Below are positions 19,119 through 30,400 of a DNA stretch of 64,000 nucleotides, in pieces; positions within the stretch are counted from its first letter, which is position 1, and every line of letters begins with the position of its first letter. The notes under the pieces were generated by a model. The model did no database searches, was not told where the DNA came from, and saw nothing but the letters and a program-made list of their open reading frames with translations. A program made the position numbers and the translations under genes. The DNA lies in contig CM074132.1 in the NCBI GenBank assembly GCA_037178625.1, positions 434,001 through 498,000 on the forward strand, written 5' to 3'. Origin of the DNA: Skeletonema tropicum. Its lineage: Eukaryota > Bacillariophyta > Thalassiosirophyceae > Thalassiosirales > Thalassiosiraceae.

Positions 19119-20713
19119 ATGTCGAGATTACTCAGAGTAGTCAACGACAGCAATAGTTGGATGGTAAGAGATCGGTTCACGGCGAACACGTACTCTCAAA
19201 TCAATCAGCACAAGACTGCAAATCCAAAACTTAAAGTCGAACGCGGCTGGTTCCTGAACGAAGAACGTGTAACGTTCAGTTTCTCCAGGGACCCAACGAA
19301 GACTCGCCCACCGACGGCCGGCAACCGGTTCGAAATCAAAATAGGAGGTGTAAAAAAACAAGTCAGCTCGCTCGTCAGCAGAGCCTACGACGACTTCATC
19401 CAAAAACAAGCAGAATGCATTAACGCCTACTATGATACCAAGCTCATTGCGCAGCTTGAAGATTTGGTCAGCGTCAGGGACGCGCATCAACAACACTACA
19501 ACAAAATAAGAGCCAAGCTCGAAAATCTCAAAAAGTTTGGTGGTTCCGAAGAGGACATCAAGAAAACAAAAAAAGAAGTCAAACAAATAGCCGAGGCGCT
19601 AGAAAGCACCAAGGATAGTATTCTTGACAGGGTAGAAAAGATGCGCACAATGTACATCAACTTCATCGGAGATCTCCATGGAACCTTCACCGACACGGTG
19701 GAAACTACCCTACTTAAACCTATCACGCATGAAGTTACATCATATGAATTGAAAAAGGTAGCTTTCCAGTGGGACAATACCAAAGACGAACCAGTAGGTC
19801 GCATCGAAATGTATGATGACAGGGTCGACGACGTCACCTTCAACGATCCAGACGTCAAGTTCCGCTACGAAATGCAAGAAGTAACAAATGAGATTGACGC
19901 TCCTCGGGGACTTTCCTTTGAGGGCATCATGAACGCCATTCGCAGCCATGCTGTGCATCAGGGGGGTTACGGCCGTGCCGAAATCCAAAAGAAAAAGATG
20001 ACTAATCATGCTCTTTTTCCTCCCAACGGCGAAATCCCAGTGAAGGACTTTGTGGGCTTCCTGGAAGATATTAATCGTAACATTCCCTTGTTGCCGAGCA
20101 TAAAGGATAATCCAATGTATATCAATAACGATCAGGTCCCATGGGGGAACAAGCCTTTCACCCAGAAGGAATTATGTGACATCCTGGTCGACTGCATGCC
20201 CAAAAAGGTGCAGACTCTGTTCAAATCGCATAATGCTAACAACACTGTACGTTTTGACGTCAAACTTTTGGCGAATGAACTTCAGCCCCTTGTCGATCAA
20301 GTGCGCACCGAGCAGAAAGCTTCTCAACCCCAGGGGGGGGGAGGAGGTGGTGGTGGTGCTGGTAAGAATTCCAGTACCCGCAACAACCAACGTGGAAACC
20401 GCAAGAATGGTCAAGGAAACCAAAACCAAGCGGACAGCGAAACAAACATTGCAAACTTTGCAAGAAATTTGGAGGCGCTCATCACAACCACAATACCGCT
20501 GACTGTCAAAAGTACAATGAAGATGGCAGCTTGAAACGTCAGCGCGGTCGTGACAACTACAGCAACAAAGAAGTAGTAGATATGCTAGCCAGCATGAAAG
20601 CCGAGAACAAGAAATTGAGAAAGTCAGTGCATGCCCTTCAGAAGGGAAGTGCCAAGAAGAAGAAGCGTAGCATGAGCTACAGCGAAGAGGAAGAAGATTC
20701 CGACAGCGAATAG
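19119..20713 (+). CDS. gag: Gag of nested gypsy, with an apparent frameshift before the zinc knuckle
   Basis: The first frame (19119-20534) gives a capsid-like helical protein with a coiled-coil-prone K/E-rich stretch near residues 130-170 and a G9/polyglycine linker near 405. The zinc knuckle is not in that frame. It lies in the +2 frame: CKLCKKFGGAHHNHNTADC around 20456-20512, followed by a K/R-rich and acidic tail ending at the stop 20711-20713. The +2 frame has a stop near 20361, so the switch must fall between about 20365 and 20450, near CCAAAACCAAGCGG. An inactivating indel, a programmed shift or a sequencing error are all possible; the related outer Gag is uninterrupted. Confidence 0.75.
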
Positions 20714-20740
20714 GATGATTGGCGCAGCGCCAACGCAATC

Positions 20741-23700
20741 ATGCAAACTAAATCCGAATACGAGCAACTAGAAGAACTTAAACCTAGAAAGAAACTCTTT
20801 AAGCATATCCATGATTGTGAGCCGATAAACGGCGCTTGTAACATTGACTACAGTGGTAGAAAAGCTCATCACGCTGCTCTTAAAGCTACTGTAAGGAAAG
20901 GGATGGGCCTCAAGACCGTCGTCTTAGGCAGCCCCGTATTTAAAAGGAGACTTAACAAGAGGACTCGGCCCTTTCGAATCTTATTGGACACCGGTAGTGA
21001 TGGAGACATAGCTTTCCTCACCCGCTCTGAATTCCTTAAATTTGAAGCGGTACGAAAGAGCCAACCGTCACGATGGACAACCTCCAATGGAGACTTCATC
21101 ACCAACGACGTTGCCAAAATGGACTTGCTCTTTCCCGAGCTCTCTCAGAGCAAGATTTTTTCCTGCAAAGCAGATGTAAAGATTGTTTCTGTAAATGATA
21201 ACCCAACGTACGACCTCATTGTAGGGATAGAGACGTTGGCCCGTTGGAATGCACTCTTGGATTTCGAAAACCGAGTATTAACACTCGATGGAATCCAGAC
21301 ACCAATGAAGTCGAACGAAGAGCTACAATCTAGACGCGATCTTTTCAACACCTACAATGAGGCAATGGAACCATCCTCAACAAAACAGGCAACAGAAAGA
21401 GTCGTCAAGATATTAGACGCCAAGTACGAAAAGGCAGACCTGCCTAAAGTGGTCGAAGAAAACTGCCCAAACCTCACCAATAGCCAGAAAGAAGCTCTCC
21501 TCAAAGTATTGACTCGCCATGAGTCAATGTTTGAAGGCAAATTGGGGACATGGGACAAGGAATTCGTGAATTTTGAGCTGAAACCAGGAGCAAAGCCATT
21601 CCGAGGTCGGGCCTTTCCCGTTCCTCGAATTCACAGAGATACAATCAAGAAAGAACTAAAAAGACTCATAGACATTGGTGTCTTAGAACCAATTGAGCAA
21701 AGCGAATGGGGAGCCCCCTCATTCGTCATACCAAAAGCAAATGGTACAGTCCGCTTCCTTACGGACTTCCGCGCTCTCAATGCACGCCTGATTCGCAAGC
21801 CTTATCCCTTGCCGAAGATTGCGCAGACGTTGCAGGAGATCGAGGACTTTCAATGGGCCACAGCGATTGACCTTAATATGGGATACTATCACCTTAGGTT
21901 GGACCCAGCAACCATGGATATTTGCACTATCGTGTTTCCATGGGGTCTTTATCGTTACAAACGTCTACCTATGGGGGTCGCCTGTAGTCCAGACATCTTT
22001 CAATCGAAAATGAACGGTCTATTCCACGATTTGGAATATGTAAGAGCATACATTGATGATTTGTTGCTCATCACCGCTGGTACCTTCGAGGACCATCTGG
22101 AGAAACTAAATACAGTTCTTCAAAGATTGCGTGACGCAGGTCTGCAAATTAACGCTGCCAAATGTAACTTTGCTGCCGAAGAGGTCGAGTATCTTGGATA
22201 TACTCTGTCACGGGAGGGAATTAAACCTCAAGTGAGCAAAGTCAACGCAATTCTGGCTCTTCAGCCGCCGAAAAACGTCAAAGAATTACGACGCATTCTC
22301 GGAATAATTCAGTACTATCGAGACCTTTGGCATCGACGTACGGATCTTCTTGCTCCGCTCACTGATCTCGTAGCGGAATGTGGATCTACCAAGCTTTCAA
22401 AAAAGAGAAAAAAGGATGGGACGCCACGTAAAGCGCCTAAGCCTTGGCATTGGGACAACATTCACCAAGAAGCGTTTGAAGAGATCAAGAAAATTATTGC
22501 ACGGGACGTAATCCTAGCATATCCGTCATATGAAGACGATGAGCCTTTCGTAATTTACACAGATGCGTCCAAGCGTCAGCTTGGGGGCGTAATTACACAG
22601 AAAAATAGGCCTTTAGCCTTTTTCAGCAGGAAGCTGACTACGGCGCAACGAAATTACTCAGTCACGGACCTAGAGCTCCTCTCTATCGTCGAATTACTTC
22701 AAGAATTCCGAAGCATGCTCTTGGGTCAAAAGATTATCATTTACACTGATCACATCAACCTCACAAGAGACAACATCGGCCAATCTTCTGATCGAACACG
22801 CCGTTGGATGGTCATCTTGAATGAGTTTGGACCTGACATCAGGTACATCAAAGGTATTGATAACACAGTAGCCGACGCGATATCACGTCTTGACTACTGT
22901 CCAAAGACAAATCCCCACAAAGACGACGAAGTGGATGACGACGGCAACTGGAAAACCAACCGTCATGAGAAGTGGAACGCGATGGTTTCCCTCTTCAGCC
23001 ATTATAAAAATGACTATGACCCGGAAGACTCACAGTCATTACCACAACCTAAACAAGTGATGACGCATCTCTTCTCACAAGTAGAACAACAGGAAGACAT
23101 GGTCTACCCTGTCACGATTAGTGAGATTGCCGCCGAACAGCGTGCTGATGCAAAGTTGAAAAAGCACTTTGAGAAACCTCAGCGTGACTCTCAGTTCCAA
23201 CTTATGATCTACGATGATGTTGAAGTCCTCGTTAAGGGCAGAGACACTAGACAACCCAGACTCGTCATACCGGACTCCTTGCAGGAGAAAGTGCTGGCTT
23301 GGTATCACACGTACCTGCAACACCCCGGTAGAGACAGAATGATGGAAACAATTTCCGCAGTAATGTATTGGCACGGAATGAGTGCTCAAATAAAACGGCT
23401 GGTCAAAACCTGCGATAAATGTCAGAAGGGCAAGTCGCGCAAGCGAAAATATGGCCATCTTCCGCCGAAAGATGCAATCGTTAGACCATGGCACACCGTC
23501 TGCGTCGATCTCATTGGACCAATTGAGATTGAGGACAAAGCCGGTACTTGCATGGATTTCATGTGCATGACTATGATCGATCCGGCCACGGGATGGTTTG
23601 AGATCGTCGAATTGCCAACTAAAATCGTCGACAAATACGACAAGAAAGAAGACAAAATGATAAAATCAGAGATCATCGACAAATCATCTGAGACAATATC

Positions 23701-24349
23701 GCGTCTCTTTAACAAATGCTGGTTGAGTCGTTATCCTCGTCCACGATACGTGACGTGTGATAATGGAGGTGAATTCAAACTTCACCTCGCCGAGTTATGC
23801 AAAACTTACACTATTGGTAGAAAGCCGACCTCCAGCAGAAACCCTCAAGCAAACGCTATTCTAGAGCGTGTGCACGGTGTCGTCAACAGCATGTTGCGCA
23901 CCTCAGGTCTCAATGACCTCGATGAGGTAACTGACGCTCAAATAGACGATTGGATCACCAACACAGCGTGGGCAATCCGAGCGACCCATCACACAGTGCT
24001 CAAGTCGTCACCTGGTGCTGCTATATTCGGTAGGGACATGTTATTCGACATCCCTTATGTGGCAGACTGGGCTGACATCGGCCGTCGACGACAAATGCAA
24101 GTGGACAGTGACAACGCCCGAGAAAACTCGAGACGTCTACCGTATGATTATAAAATTGGTAGTAAGTGTCTCATCATTAAGGATATTAATGGTGAGCGGC
24201 TCCCTAAAGCCGACGACCGGAACAAAGGACCTTATGCTGTTACGGAAGTCTACACGAATGGAACTGTCAGGATACAAAAGGGTTCAATCAGTGAACGAAT
24301 TAACATTAGAAGAATAACCCCATACTTCGGTAGAAATGAAGAATCATAG
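20741..24349 (+). CDS. pol: Pol polyprotein of nested gypsy (protease-RT-RNase H-integrase)
   Basis: The 1202-residue intact frame has the domains in Ty3/gypsy order. The aspartic protease active site is LLDTGSDGD (~residue 86). RT motifs are FLTDFRALN, the AIDLNMGYY block and YIDDLL (~440). RNase H motifs are YTDASKRQLGG and the downstream YTDH block. The integrase has an HHCC zinc-binding domain (HTYLQHPGR.. CDKCQKGK) and the catalytic DDE core (VDLIGPI, CDNGGEF, PQANAILERVHG). The C-terminus (GPYAVTEVYTNGTVRI) looks like the usual GPY/F module without a chromodomain. It starts 27 nt after the Gag tail, in a different frame. Confidence 0.93.
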   Translation: MQTKSEYEQLEELKPRKKLFKHIHDCEPINGACNIDYSGRKAHHAALKATVRKGMGLKTVVLGSPVFKRRLNKRTRPFRILLDTGSDGDIAFLTRSEFLKFEAVRKSQPSRWTTSNGDFITNDVAKMDLLFPELSQSKIFSCKADVKIVSVNDNPTYDLIVGIETLARWNALLDFENRVLTLDGIQTPMKSNEELQSRRDLFNTYNEAMEPSSTKQATERVVKILDAKYEKADLPKVVEENCPNLTNSQKEALLKVLTRHESMFEGKLGTWDKEFVNFELKPGAKPFRGRAFPVPRIHRDTIKKELKRLIDIGVLEPIEQSEWGAPSFVIPKANGTVRFLTDFRALNARLIRKPYPLPKIAQTLQEIEDFQWATAIDLNMGYYHLRLDPATMDICTIVFPWGLYRYKRLPMGVACSPDIFQSKMNGLFHDLEYVRAYIDDLLLITAGTFEDHLEKLNTVLQRLRDAGLQINAAKCNFAAEEVEYLGYTLSREGIKPQVSKVNAILALQPPKNVKELRRILGIIQYYRDLWHRRTDLLAPLTDLVAECGSTKLSKKRKKDGTPRKAPKPWHWDNIHQEAFEEIKKIIARDVILAYPSYEDDEPFVIYTDASKRQLGGVITQKNRPLAFFSRKLTTAQRNYSVTDLELLSIVELLQEFRSMLLGQKIIIYTDHINLTRDNIGQSSDRTRRWMVILNEFGPDIRYIKGIDNTVADAISRLDYCPKTNPHKDDEVDDDGNWKTNRHEKWNAMVSLFSHYKNDYDPEDSQSLPQPKQVMTHLFSQVEQQEDMVYPVTISEIAAEQRADAKLKKHFEKPQRDSQFQLMIYDDVEVLVKGRDTRQPRLVIPDSLQEKVLAWYHTYLQHPGRDRMMETISAVMYWHGMSAQIKRLVKTCDKCQKGKSRKRKYGHLPPKDAIVRPWHTVCVDLIGPIEIEDKAGTCMDFMCMTMIDPATGWFEIVELPTKIVDKYDKKEDKMIKSEIIDKSSETISRLFNKCWLSRYPRPRYVTCDNGGEFKLHLAELCKTYTIGRKPTSSRNPQANAILERVHGVVNSMLRTSGLNDLDEVTDAQIDDWITNTAWAIRATHHTVLKSSPGAAIFGRDMLFDIPYVADWADIGRRRQMQVDSDNARENSRRLPYDYKIGSKCLIIKDINGERLPKADDRNKGPYAVTEVYTNGTVRIQKGSISERINIRRITPYFGRNEES

Positions 24350-24567
24350 AGCAGGGGGGCGTGTACAATATAAATTAAACATCACATTAAAATATATCTT
24401 CAAGGCCAAGTGTACCGCACGTATCAAGTACGTTTTTTTTCAACAAGTCTTTTTACCAGAGCTCACCGTGCGTGGACAAAGTCCCCGACCGTCACTCCTC
24501 AAAGAGTTTTATCCCACGTGGTTTTCTCCTTGTGTTCTCCCCTTTGATCCCGACACTTGGGGGCGAG
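24350..24567 (+). other. Nested gypsy 3' untranslated region with two G-rich tracts
   Basis: A polypurine tract (TTGGGGGCGAG) abuts the 3' LTR, as needed for plus-strand priming. A second G-run followed by GTGTACA (24354-24367) sits right after the pol stop. The outer gypsy has the same arrangement. Confidence 0.6.
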
Positions 24568-24862
24568 TGTCATAGGCACTGGCTACATTAGCCAGATACC
24601 AATCCCGTTTCCTGTAGCCTAGCACACGGTCCAGCTCGCCAATGGCTCGCTAAGTCATTGTCTGTCCTTCCTTCCACGTTAAGTAACAGATAACGTATGA
24701 GAGCCACAGGATCTCATTACTGACGTAATCAATCGATGACGTGTCTTCCTTCAGCCATCTTCTTCCGGAAGCTGCATCGATCACTCTTAACGCAGACTAG
24801 CATAATTTTCATAACAACCAAATTATTCTTTCAACTCACCGTATCAGCTACCGCCGCTGACA
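24568..24862 (+). repeat. 3' LTR of nested gypsy
   Basis: 295 bp, TG...CA, followed by the target duplication TAACT. Confidence 0.92.
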
Positions 24863-26919
24863 TAACTCACGCCCCTTGGTTTTATTACTTGACTCCGGTG
24901 CAGATGATGACATTATCTTTCTGCCCGATGAAGAAGTAAAGGCTTTTGACCCTATACCTCTAGCTCATCCAAATGTGTGGACTACGTCCAATGGCCAGTT
25001 CAACACAAGTGAAGTCGCAGAACTATCTTTCTTGCTTCCGGAGTATTCTCAAAGTAAGATTATGTCTTGTACTGCTGACATCAGACGCATCCACAACAGG
25101 AGGAGCGTTCAATACGACGCCATTATTGGTGTTAAAACCCTTCATGCTTGGGGAGTTACTATGCATTTCAAAGAGAAAGTCCTTGAAATTGATGGCATCT
25201 CCCGTCCTATGAAAAACAAGGACGAATTCAAAGATGAAAACGTCTTGATGAACATCTATAATGAAGCCCTAGAGCCTCAGTCAACCAAAGAGGAGACTGA
25301 CAGAGCCGTCAAGATTTTGGATGCCAAGTATGAAGCCGCCGATCTAGAAAAGATCGTCGATGAAAATTGCTCTCATCTCTCCAGAATGCAGAGACTTCAA
25401 CTACTCAACTTACTCAAGAAACATGAGAAGATGTTTAGCGGATCTCTCGGTGAATGGAAAGGTGAGGAAGTCCATTTTGAGCTTAAGCCAGATGTGAAAC
25501 CGTTCCGTGGTAGACCGTTTGATGTCCCACAGATACACAAAGCAACAATTATGAAAGAACTTCAACGCTTAATTGATATAGGAGTTCTGGAGCAGGTGCA
25601 ACAAGCAGACTGGCTCAGTCCATCTTTTATTATTCCTAAGTCAGACGGCACAGTCCGCTTCCTCTCCGACTTCCGCCAGCTTAACAAAGCGCTAGTGCGA
25701 CGCCCCTTCCCGCTTCCTAAGGTATCGGGTATGTTGCAACAGATGGAAGGCTTTACTTTTGCCTCAGCGATTGATCTCAATATGGGATATTACCATTTGA
25801 AGCTTGATCTCGAGACGATGAAGATTTGCGCCATTGTATTCCCTTGGGGAATTTACAGGTACAAAAGACTTCCAATGGGAGTTGCTTGTAGCCCAGACAT
25901 CTTCCAAAGTAAAATGAGTTCACTCTTTGCTGAGTTGGACTACGTGCAGGCTTACATTGATGATTTGCTCTGCCTATCCAAAGGAACCTTTGAAGACCAC
26001 CTGGAGAAACTCGACGTGGTATTACAAAAATTAAGCGACGCTGGTCTGCAAGTCAACGCAGCCAAAAGTAAATTCGCAGCCGTAGAGATTGATTACCTTG
26101 GGTATCATCTCACCAAACAAGGAATTGCACCACAACATTCCAAAGTCGCCGCTATCCTTGCTCTCAAACCACCTCGTAACGTGAAAGATCTTCGACGTTG
26201 CCTCGGTATTATTCAGTATTACCGTGACCTGTGGGTGTCAAGAACACAGCTCCTCGCTCCACTCACTGATCTAGTTGGAGAATGTGGAACCACTAAACGC
26301 TCTACCAAAAAGAAGCCGCCGTGGCGGTGGGAGCAGGTTCATCAGGATGCTTTTGATGAAATCAAGAAGGTAATCGCCCGAGATGTTATCCTGGCCTACC
26401 CGAACTTCGGTGAAGAGTTCACTATCTTTACTGATGCTTCAACTCGCCAGCTTGGGGGAGTGATTACGCAAAATAACCGTCCCATTGCCTTTTTCAGCCG
26501 GAAGTTAACTGCCGCGCAAATGAAGTACACTGTGACGGAACTTGAATTGCTTTCTATCGTCGAACTCTTGAAAGAATTCAAAGGTATGCTGCTTGGACAG
26601 AAGCTGGTGATTTATACAGATCATCAGAATCTCGTTCGAGATAGCTTAGGCAGCACCTCTGACAGAGTGCAGAGATGGAATCTACTCCTCAATGAGTATG
26701 GAGCCGACATTAGGTACATCAAGGGTGTTGATAATACCGTTGCTGATGCCATTAGTCGATTAGATTATTGCCCAAAAATCAACCCTCATCCAGAAGACGA
26801 ACTCGACAGCAAAGGGAACTTCAGGTCAGAATATTCTCACCGCAAGTGGAATAAGCTGGTCTCTCTCTTCTCTCATTATCAAAACGATGATGAGTGTGTT
26901 CTGGATAGAGAAGATGTGA
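24863..26919 (+). pseudogene. pol: Outer gypsy pol, segment 3 (protease, RT, RNase H)
   Basis: The open frame carries the protease site LLDSGADDD, RT motifs (FLSDFRQLN, YIDDLLCL) and RNase H (FTDASTRQLGG). It ends in the linker before integrase (SLFSHYQNDDE), where HEL-L is inserted after A26919. The frame is undamaged up to that point. Codon 26919-26921 is split exactly by the insertion, and 46735 continues it in frame. Confidence 0.88.
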
Positions 26920-26921
26920 TC

Positions 26922-26934
26922 GGCCCTCGGGGCC
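26922..26934. repeat. HEL-L left terminal inverted motif
   Basis: GGCCCTCGGGGCC, itself able to form a GGCCC/GGGCC hairpin; matches HEL-S 18577-18589 in reverse. Confidence 0.8.
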
Positions 26935-27410
26935 CCCGTTCATGGAGTGCAGAGCAGCGTAATAGGGGGCCGCAGGTGCCCTTCTATTACAGGTGGGAAA
27001 ATTCATTATTTTTCACCCCCATTATTCTACAGAGTTATAGGTAGGAATCAGTACATGTGTTTTTTAGTGAGAAGGTTTACTTTAGGGACACGTAGAGTCC
27101 TCGGTAGAGACTACCGGCGTAGGATCTGTATGTGTTCCTATGTAGAAAGCAAGAAGTACCTGTTGAAAGCGAGAAATTGACTGTACTAGATGCGCTTTTT
27201 GAGCATCTATATCGGTCTGTACGAGAAAGAAATACAGGTTTTACACGGGCGTTAGTCGATTTAGTTTTTGTCTTTCTTCGTCACGAGAAAATGTCTTTTT
27301 GTAAAACTGTGCTTGATATATCGAATCGTGCGCTTGCAGATGTTTTACTGATCACCAGATGCAGACGCTTAATTGAGTTGTTGTATTCTTTGTGTTGAGA
27401 AAGTGTCTGT

Positions 27411-27443
27411 TTTGTAAAACTGTGCAGTGATCAATTTTACTAA
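27411..27443. repeat. HEL-L palindrome (end of Rep-helicase gene)
   Basis: TTTGTAAAACTGTGCAGTGA then TCAATTTTACTAA. It overlaps the helicase stop codon region. A decayed second copy with the following ATCACCAGATG lies just outside at 27297-27370. Confidence 0.75.
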
Positions 27444-30400
27444 TCACCAGATGAAGATCCTGCGAAGTAATCACTTGGGATTTCATGATCCTTCTTCGCT
27501 TCTTTCCACTTCTTGTTCGGGTTGGTTATGATGTTGGTAATCCTGGTTGTCAGGTCTGTCCTGTCTTTGATGAAATTGCCCTTGATTGCTGCTGCGTACG
27601 ATGTTTCTGTGATTTCTTCCAACTTTCTCTTGCTATACCTTGTCTTCGACTCTTCTGCCTTCCCCTCCAAGTATTTCACCCAATTTGCTCGCTTCTTGTA
27701 CGATTCGCAGAACTGGCCATTTTGCTTTCTCTTGCAATTTTTTAATCGGTTCGTTGAAATGTTGCTTCCGGTCCAGTATATGGCACTGTCCGACGGGTAT
27801 GCTTGATCTTTGGAGCCAAGTGTTTTGCCTCTGCTGGTAGCCACGTACATTGTTCCAAGAAACTTGCTAATCTCCCACAACTCATCTGCTGGATCTATTA
27901 TCATGCGGTTCCAGCGGTCTCCTTTGTCGAATCCAGCTTCGAGTCCTTGACAGCGGTGGATGGTGATGGCGTAGGCAATTTGCAATGGCATGAATAATGC
28001 GGTGCAGCATCCTCTGTTGCAAATCTGCTCGTAGGGTGGGATTGGCACGTGCTGTGCGCAATAAGTTGGGGTAGGATGCATTTGTATCAGTATGAAATGA
28101 GTTAGTAGTGTTTTCGCAGAGAGTGGCAATTGTCTTGTGTCTTTCGTGTGTCAACTTTTACTCACCGTTGGGTTGTTCTTGTCCCATGGGTCCTCGCCTG
28201 GTGGTGGTTTGTATGTAGGGAAATCCACAACAATGTACTTCGGTAGGCTAACCTCACCTTTACCGTTTGGTCCAACGGAGCGATCCTTATCGTAAACGAT
28301 CTCGACAACTACCCCAATAGCTGAGACGTACAATCCTGAGTTGGGATCGATGTTGGCTGACTCCAAGCAAACATGTGCACCTACGCACACATCAAAGGTG
28401 TAGAATAGCCTCCTGCCGTAAAAGTGCGACTGGTATGCTGTGTTATTGCCCGCCATCCTGCTGCTGAATTGACACCTGAGCCTAGCTATTGGTACTTTCA
28501 GTCGTTCGTGTGTTTTGATCAGCATGTCTACATTTTTCTGGGACATATCGTCCCGTTTCGCGTATACCCACAACGTCTTTGGGTCATTTTCTACCTCTTC
28601 CCTCAGTTTTGGATGATATTTTCCGAGTTCGTCTATGTGTAGTTTGATCAGGCGCTTTGCATCCTCATCAGTCTGGTTCCCCACTCTCATCCTGTTCATG
28701 AGATCGCTATCCTCCTTGTCTTTTGCTCTAAAATTCTTCGTCAACATGAAGACCACATCCGTCATCATCTCAGTCAAGATTTTGCTACCCTCGTAATCGC
28801 ATATTTGATTGTTTTTACTCTTTCCTGTCATTGTTTTTGGCCTATCGTTGTTGTGGTATTCGTGGTAGCCGTTTATTGCTCCCCCCTTGTTGGACGGTGG
28901 CAGCTGGTAGTCGTCACCGAAGAACAACACAACCGGGACACCGCCCCACCTCTCCCGTTTATTGTGCCCATTAAATGCGCAATCTCTCACATGCTCCTCT
29001 GCACCGAATGTTACGTGTGAGCCCAACATGCTTCTTTCATCGACCATCAGTACGAGCAGCTCTTTCAGTTTATTGCACATTTCTTCTCTTCTTTTTGCGT
29101 CCAATGATTTGTAAGGTACCTGTACGTTAATTCCCAGAAGTGAGTGCAGCGTGCACCCTTTGACGTTGTACGCTGCGCTGCCTGAAGGAGCAGCAACCTG
29201 GACTGTCTTGTTCGAATCGGTCAGCTTCCTGATGATGGAAATGATGGTGTTAATTACCAGCGATTTCCCGCACCCACCCATTCCTGTAATTGTTGCTCGT
29301 AGCGGCTTGTAATCCTCGTCATTATCAAGGAATTTCACCACAGTATCGACAGTGGCGAGTACGATCATCGCCTGTTCCTCGGACAGTTCCTCGATGTTGT
29401 AACTTGATCCGTCAGATTTCGTGGGTATTGTTGCGCCTGAATGATCGTCCATCATGGCTCTGGCACGTTGCTCTCTGAGTTTGACTGTGTACTCCTCCCC
29501 TGGTATTGTTACGTCTCTTTCTCCATCAAACGAGCTCTTCGACCAATCGTGATTCAATCCTACGTCGATTTTCTTGCCCCCCAAAAGTAACTCATCCACT
29601 TTCCTATCAGAGAGTTGGGTCGAGTGCAAATGATTCAGGTGTTGATCTACCTCGTCATCGTCGAGCTCGTCAATGTTGACATCTGCTTGAATTGTCCCTT
29701 TTCTTGCCACACATTCGATCCTTTTTTCTTGCGCGTATCTAACAGCTCTCTGGTATTCGGTCCAAACACTTGTAGGGACCTGTCTTTTCTGCAGCATCAA
29801 CTTGAATGTATTGATTGTTCTCTGTCTGTCGCGTAAATTAAGTGGTTTGTCGAAGCTCCATGGCTTGTGAAGTAACAACATTCCTCTTGCATAATCGTAG
29901 TCCACCGGGTAACGTGGTCTGCAATTGAGTCCTTTGGCGATGAGTATCCTGTTCATGCGTCTATTGCTGTCAGGGTCTATCATGAACTTTTTCCTACACC
30001 ACTCCTTGTAAAAGTACTGATCCAAGGTCAGTTTGCTGTACTTTTCCTCCCTGCTTGCATAGCTATAGACCAAGTCGTTTGGCTTAGGGTCGGATGATTT
30101 TCGTAGCTTCAGACAATTCTGAACCGACACGTAAGTGATCACATCTGAACAGAGTGTTAAACTCAGCCTATCAATCTCGTGCACCGCCTCTTGTATGCTG
30201 ATGAGCCTTTTGCTTGTCATCCAGTTCAGTGACATTTTCACCAATGTTTGGACACCACTTATATCCTCGGAGCTTTTGCTGGGAGGTGAGAATTAATAGT
30301 GGCGGTAGGTTGTGTTAGCAGTGGGGTTAACAGTGTTCGATTGTTTCAATTTGCAAAATTGTGCACTGCACAGTTTTACCAAAGTCGATGGCGGAATACA

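Larger units (their letters stand above)
18744..24862 (+). mobile_element. Nested complete Ty3/gypsy retrotransposon
   Basis: LTRs 18744-19038 and 24568-24862 are 295 bp each with TGTCATAG...CTGACA ends. The 5-bp target duplication TAACT is at 18739-18743 and 24863-24867. It contains Gag and a full-length Pol. It lies inside the outer gypsy pol in the same orientation; both encode similar proteins, so they are related but distinct families. Confidence 0.93.

Noticed and set aside
28424..28642. Plus-strand frame opposite the helicase
   Set aside because: Antisense shadow; the minus strand carries clear PIF1 motifs.
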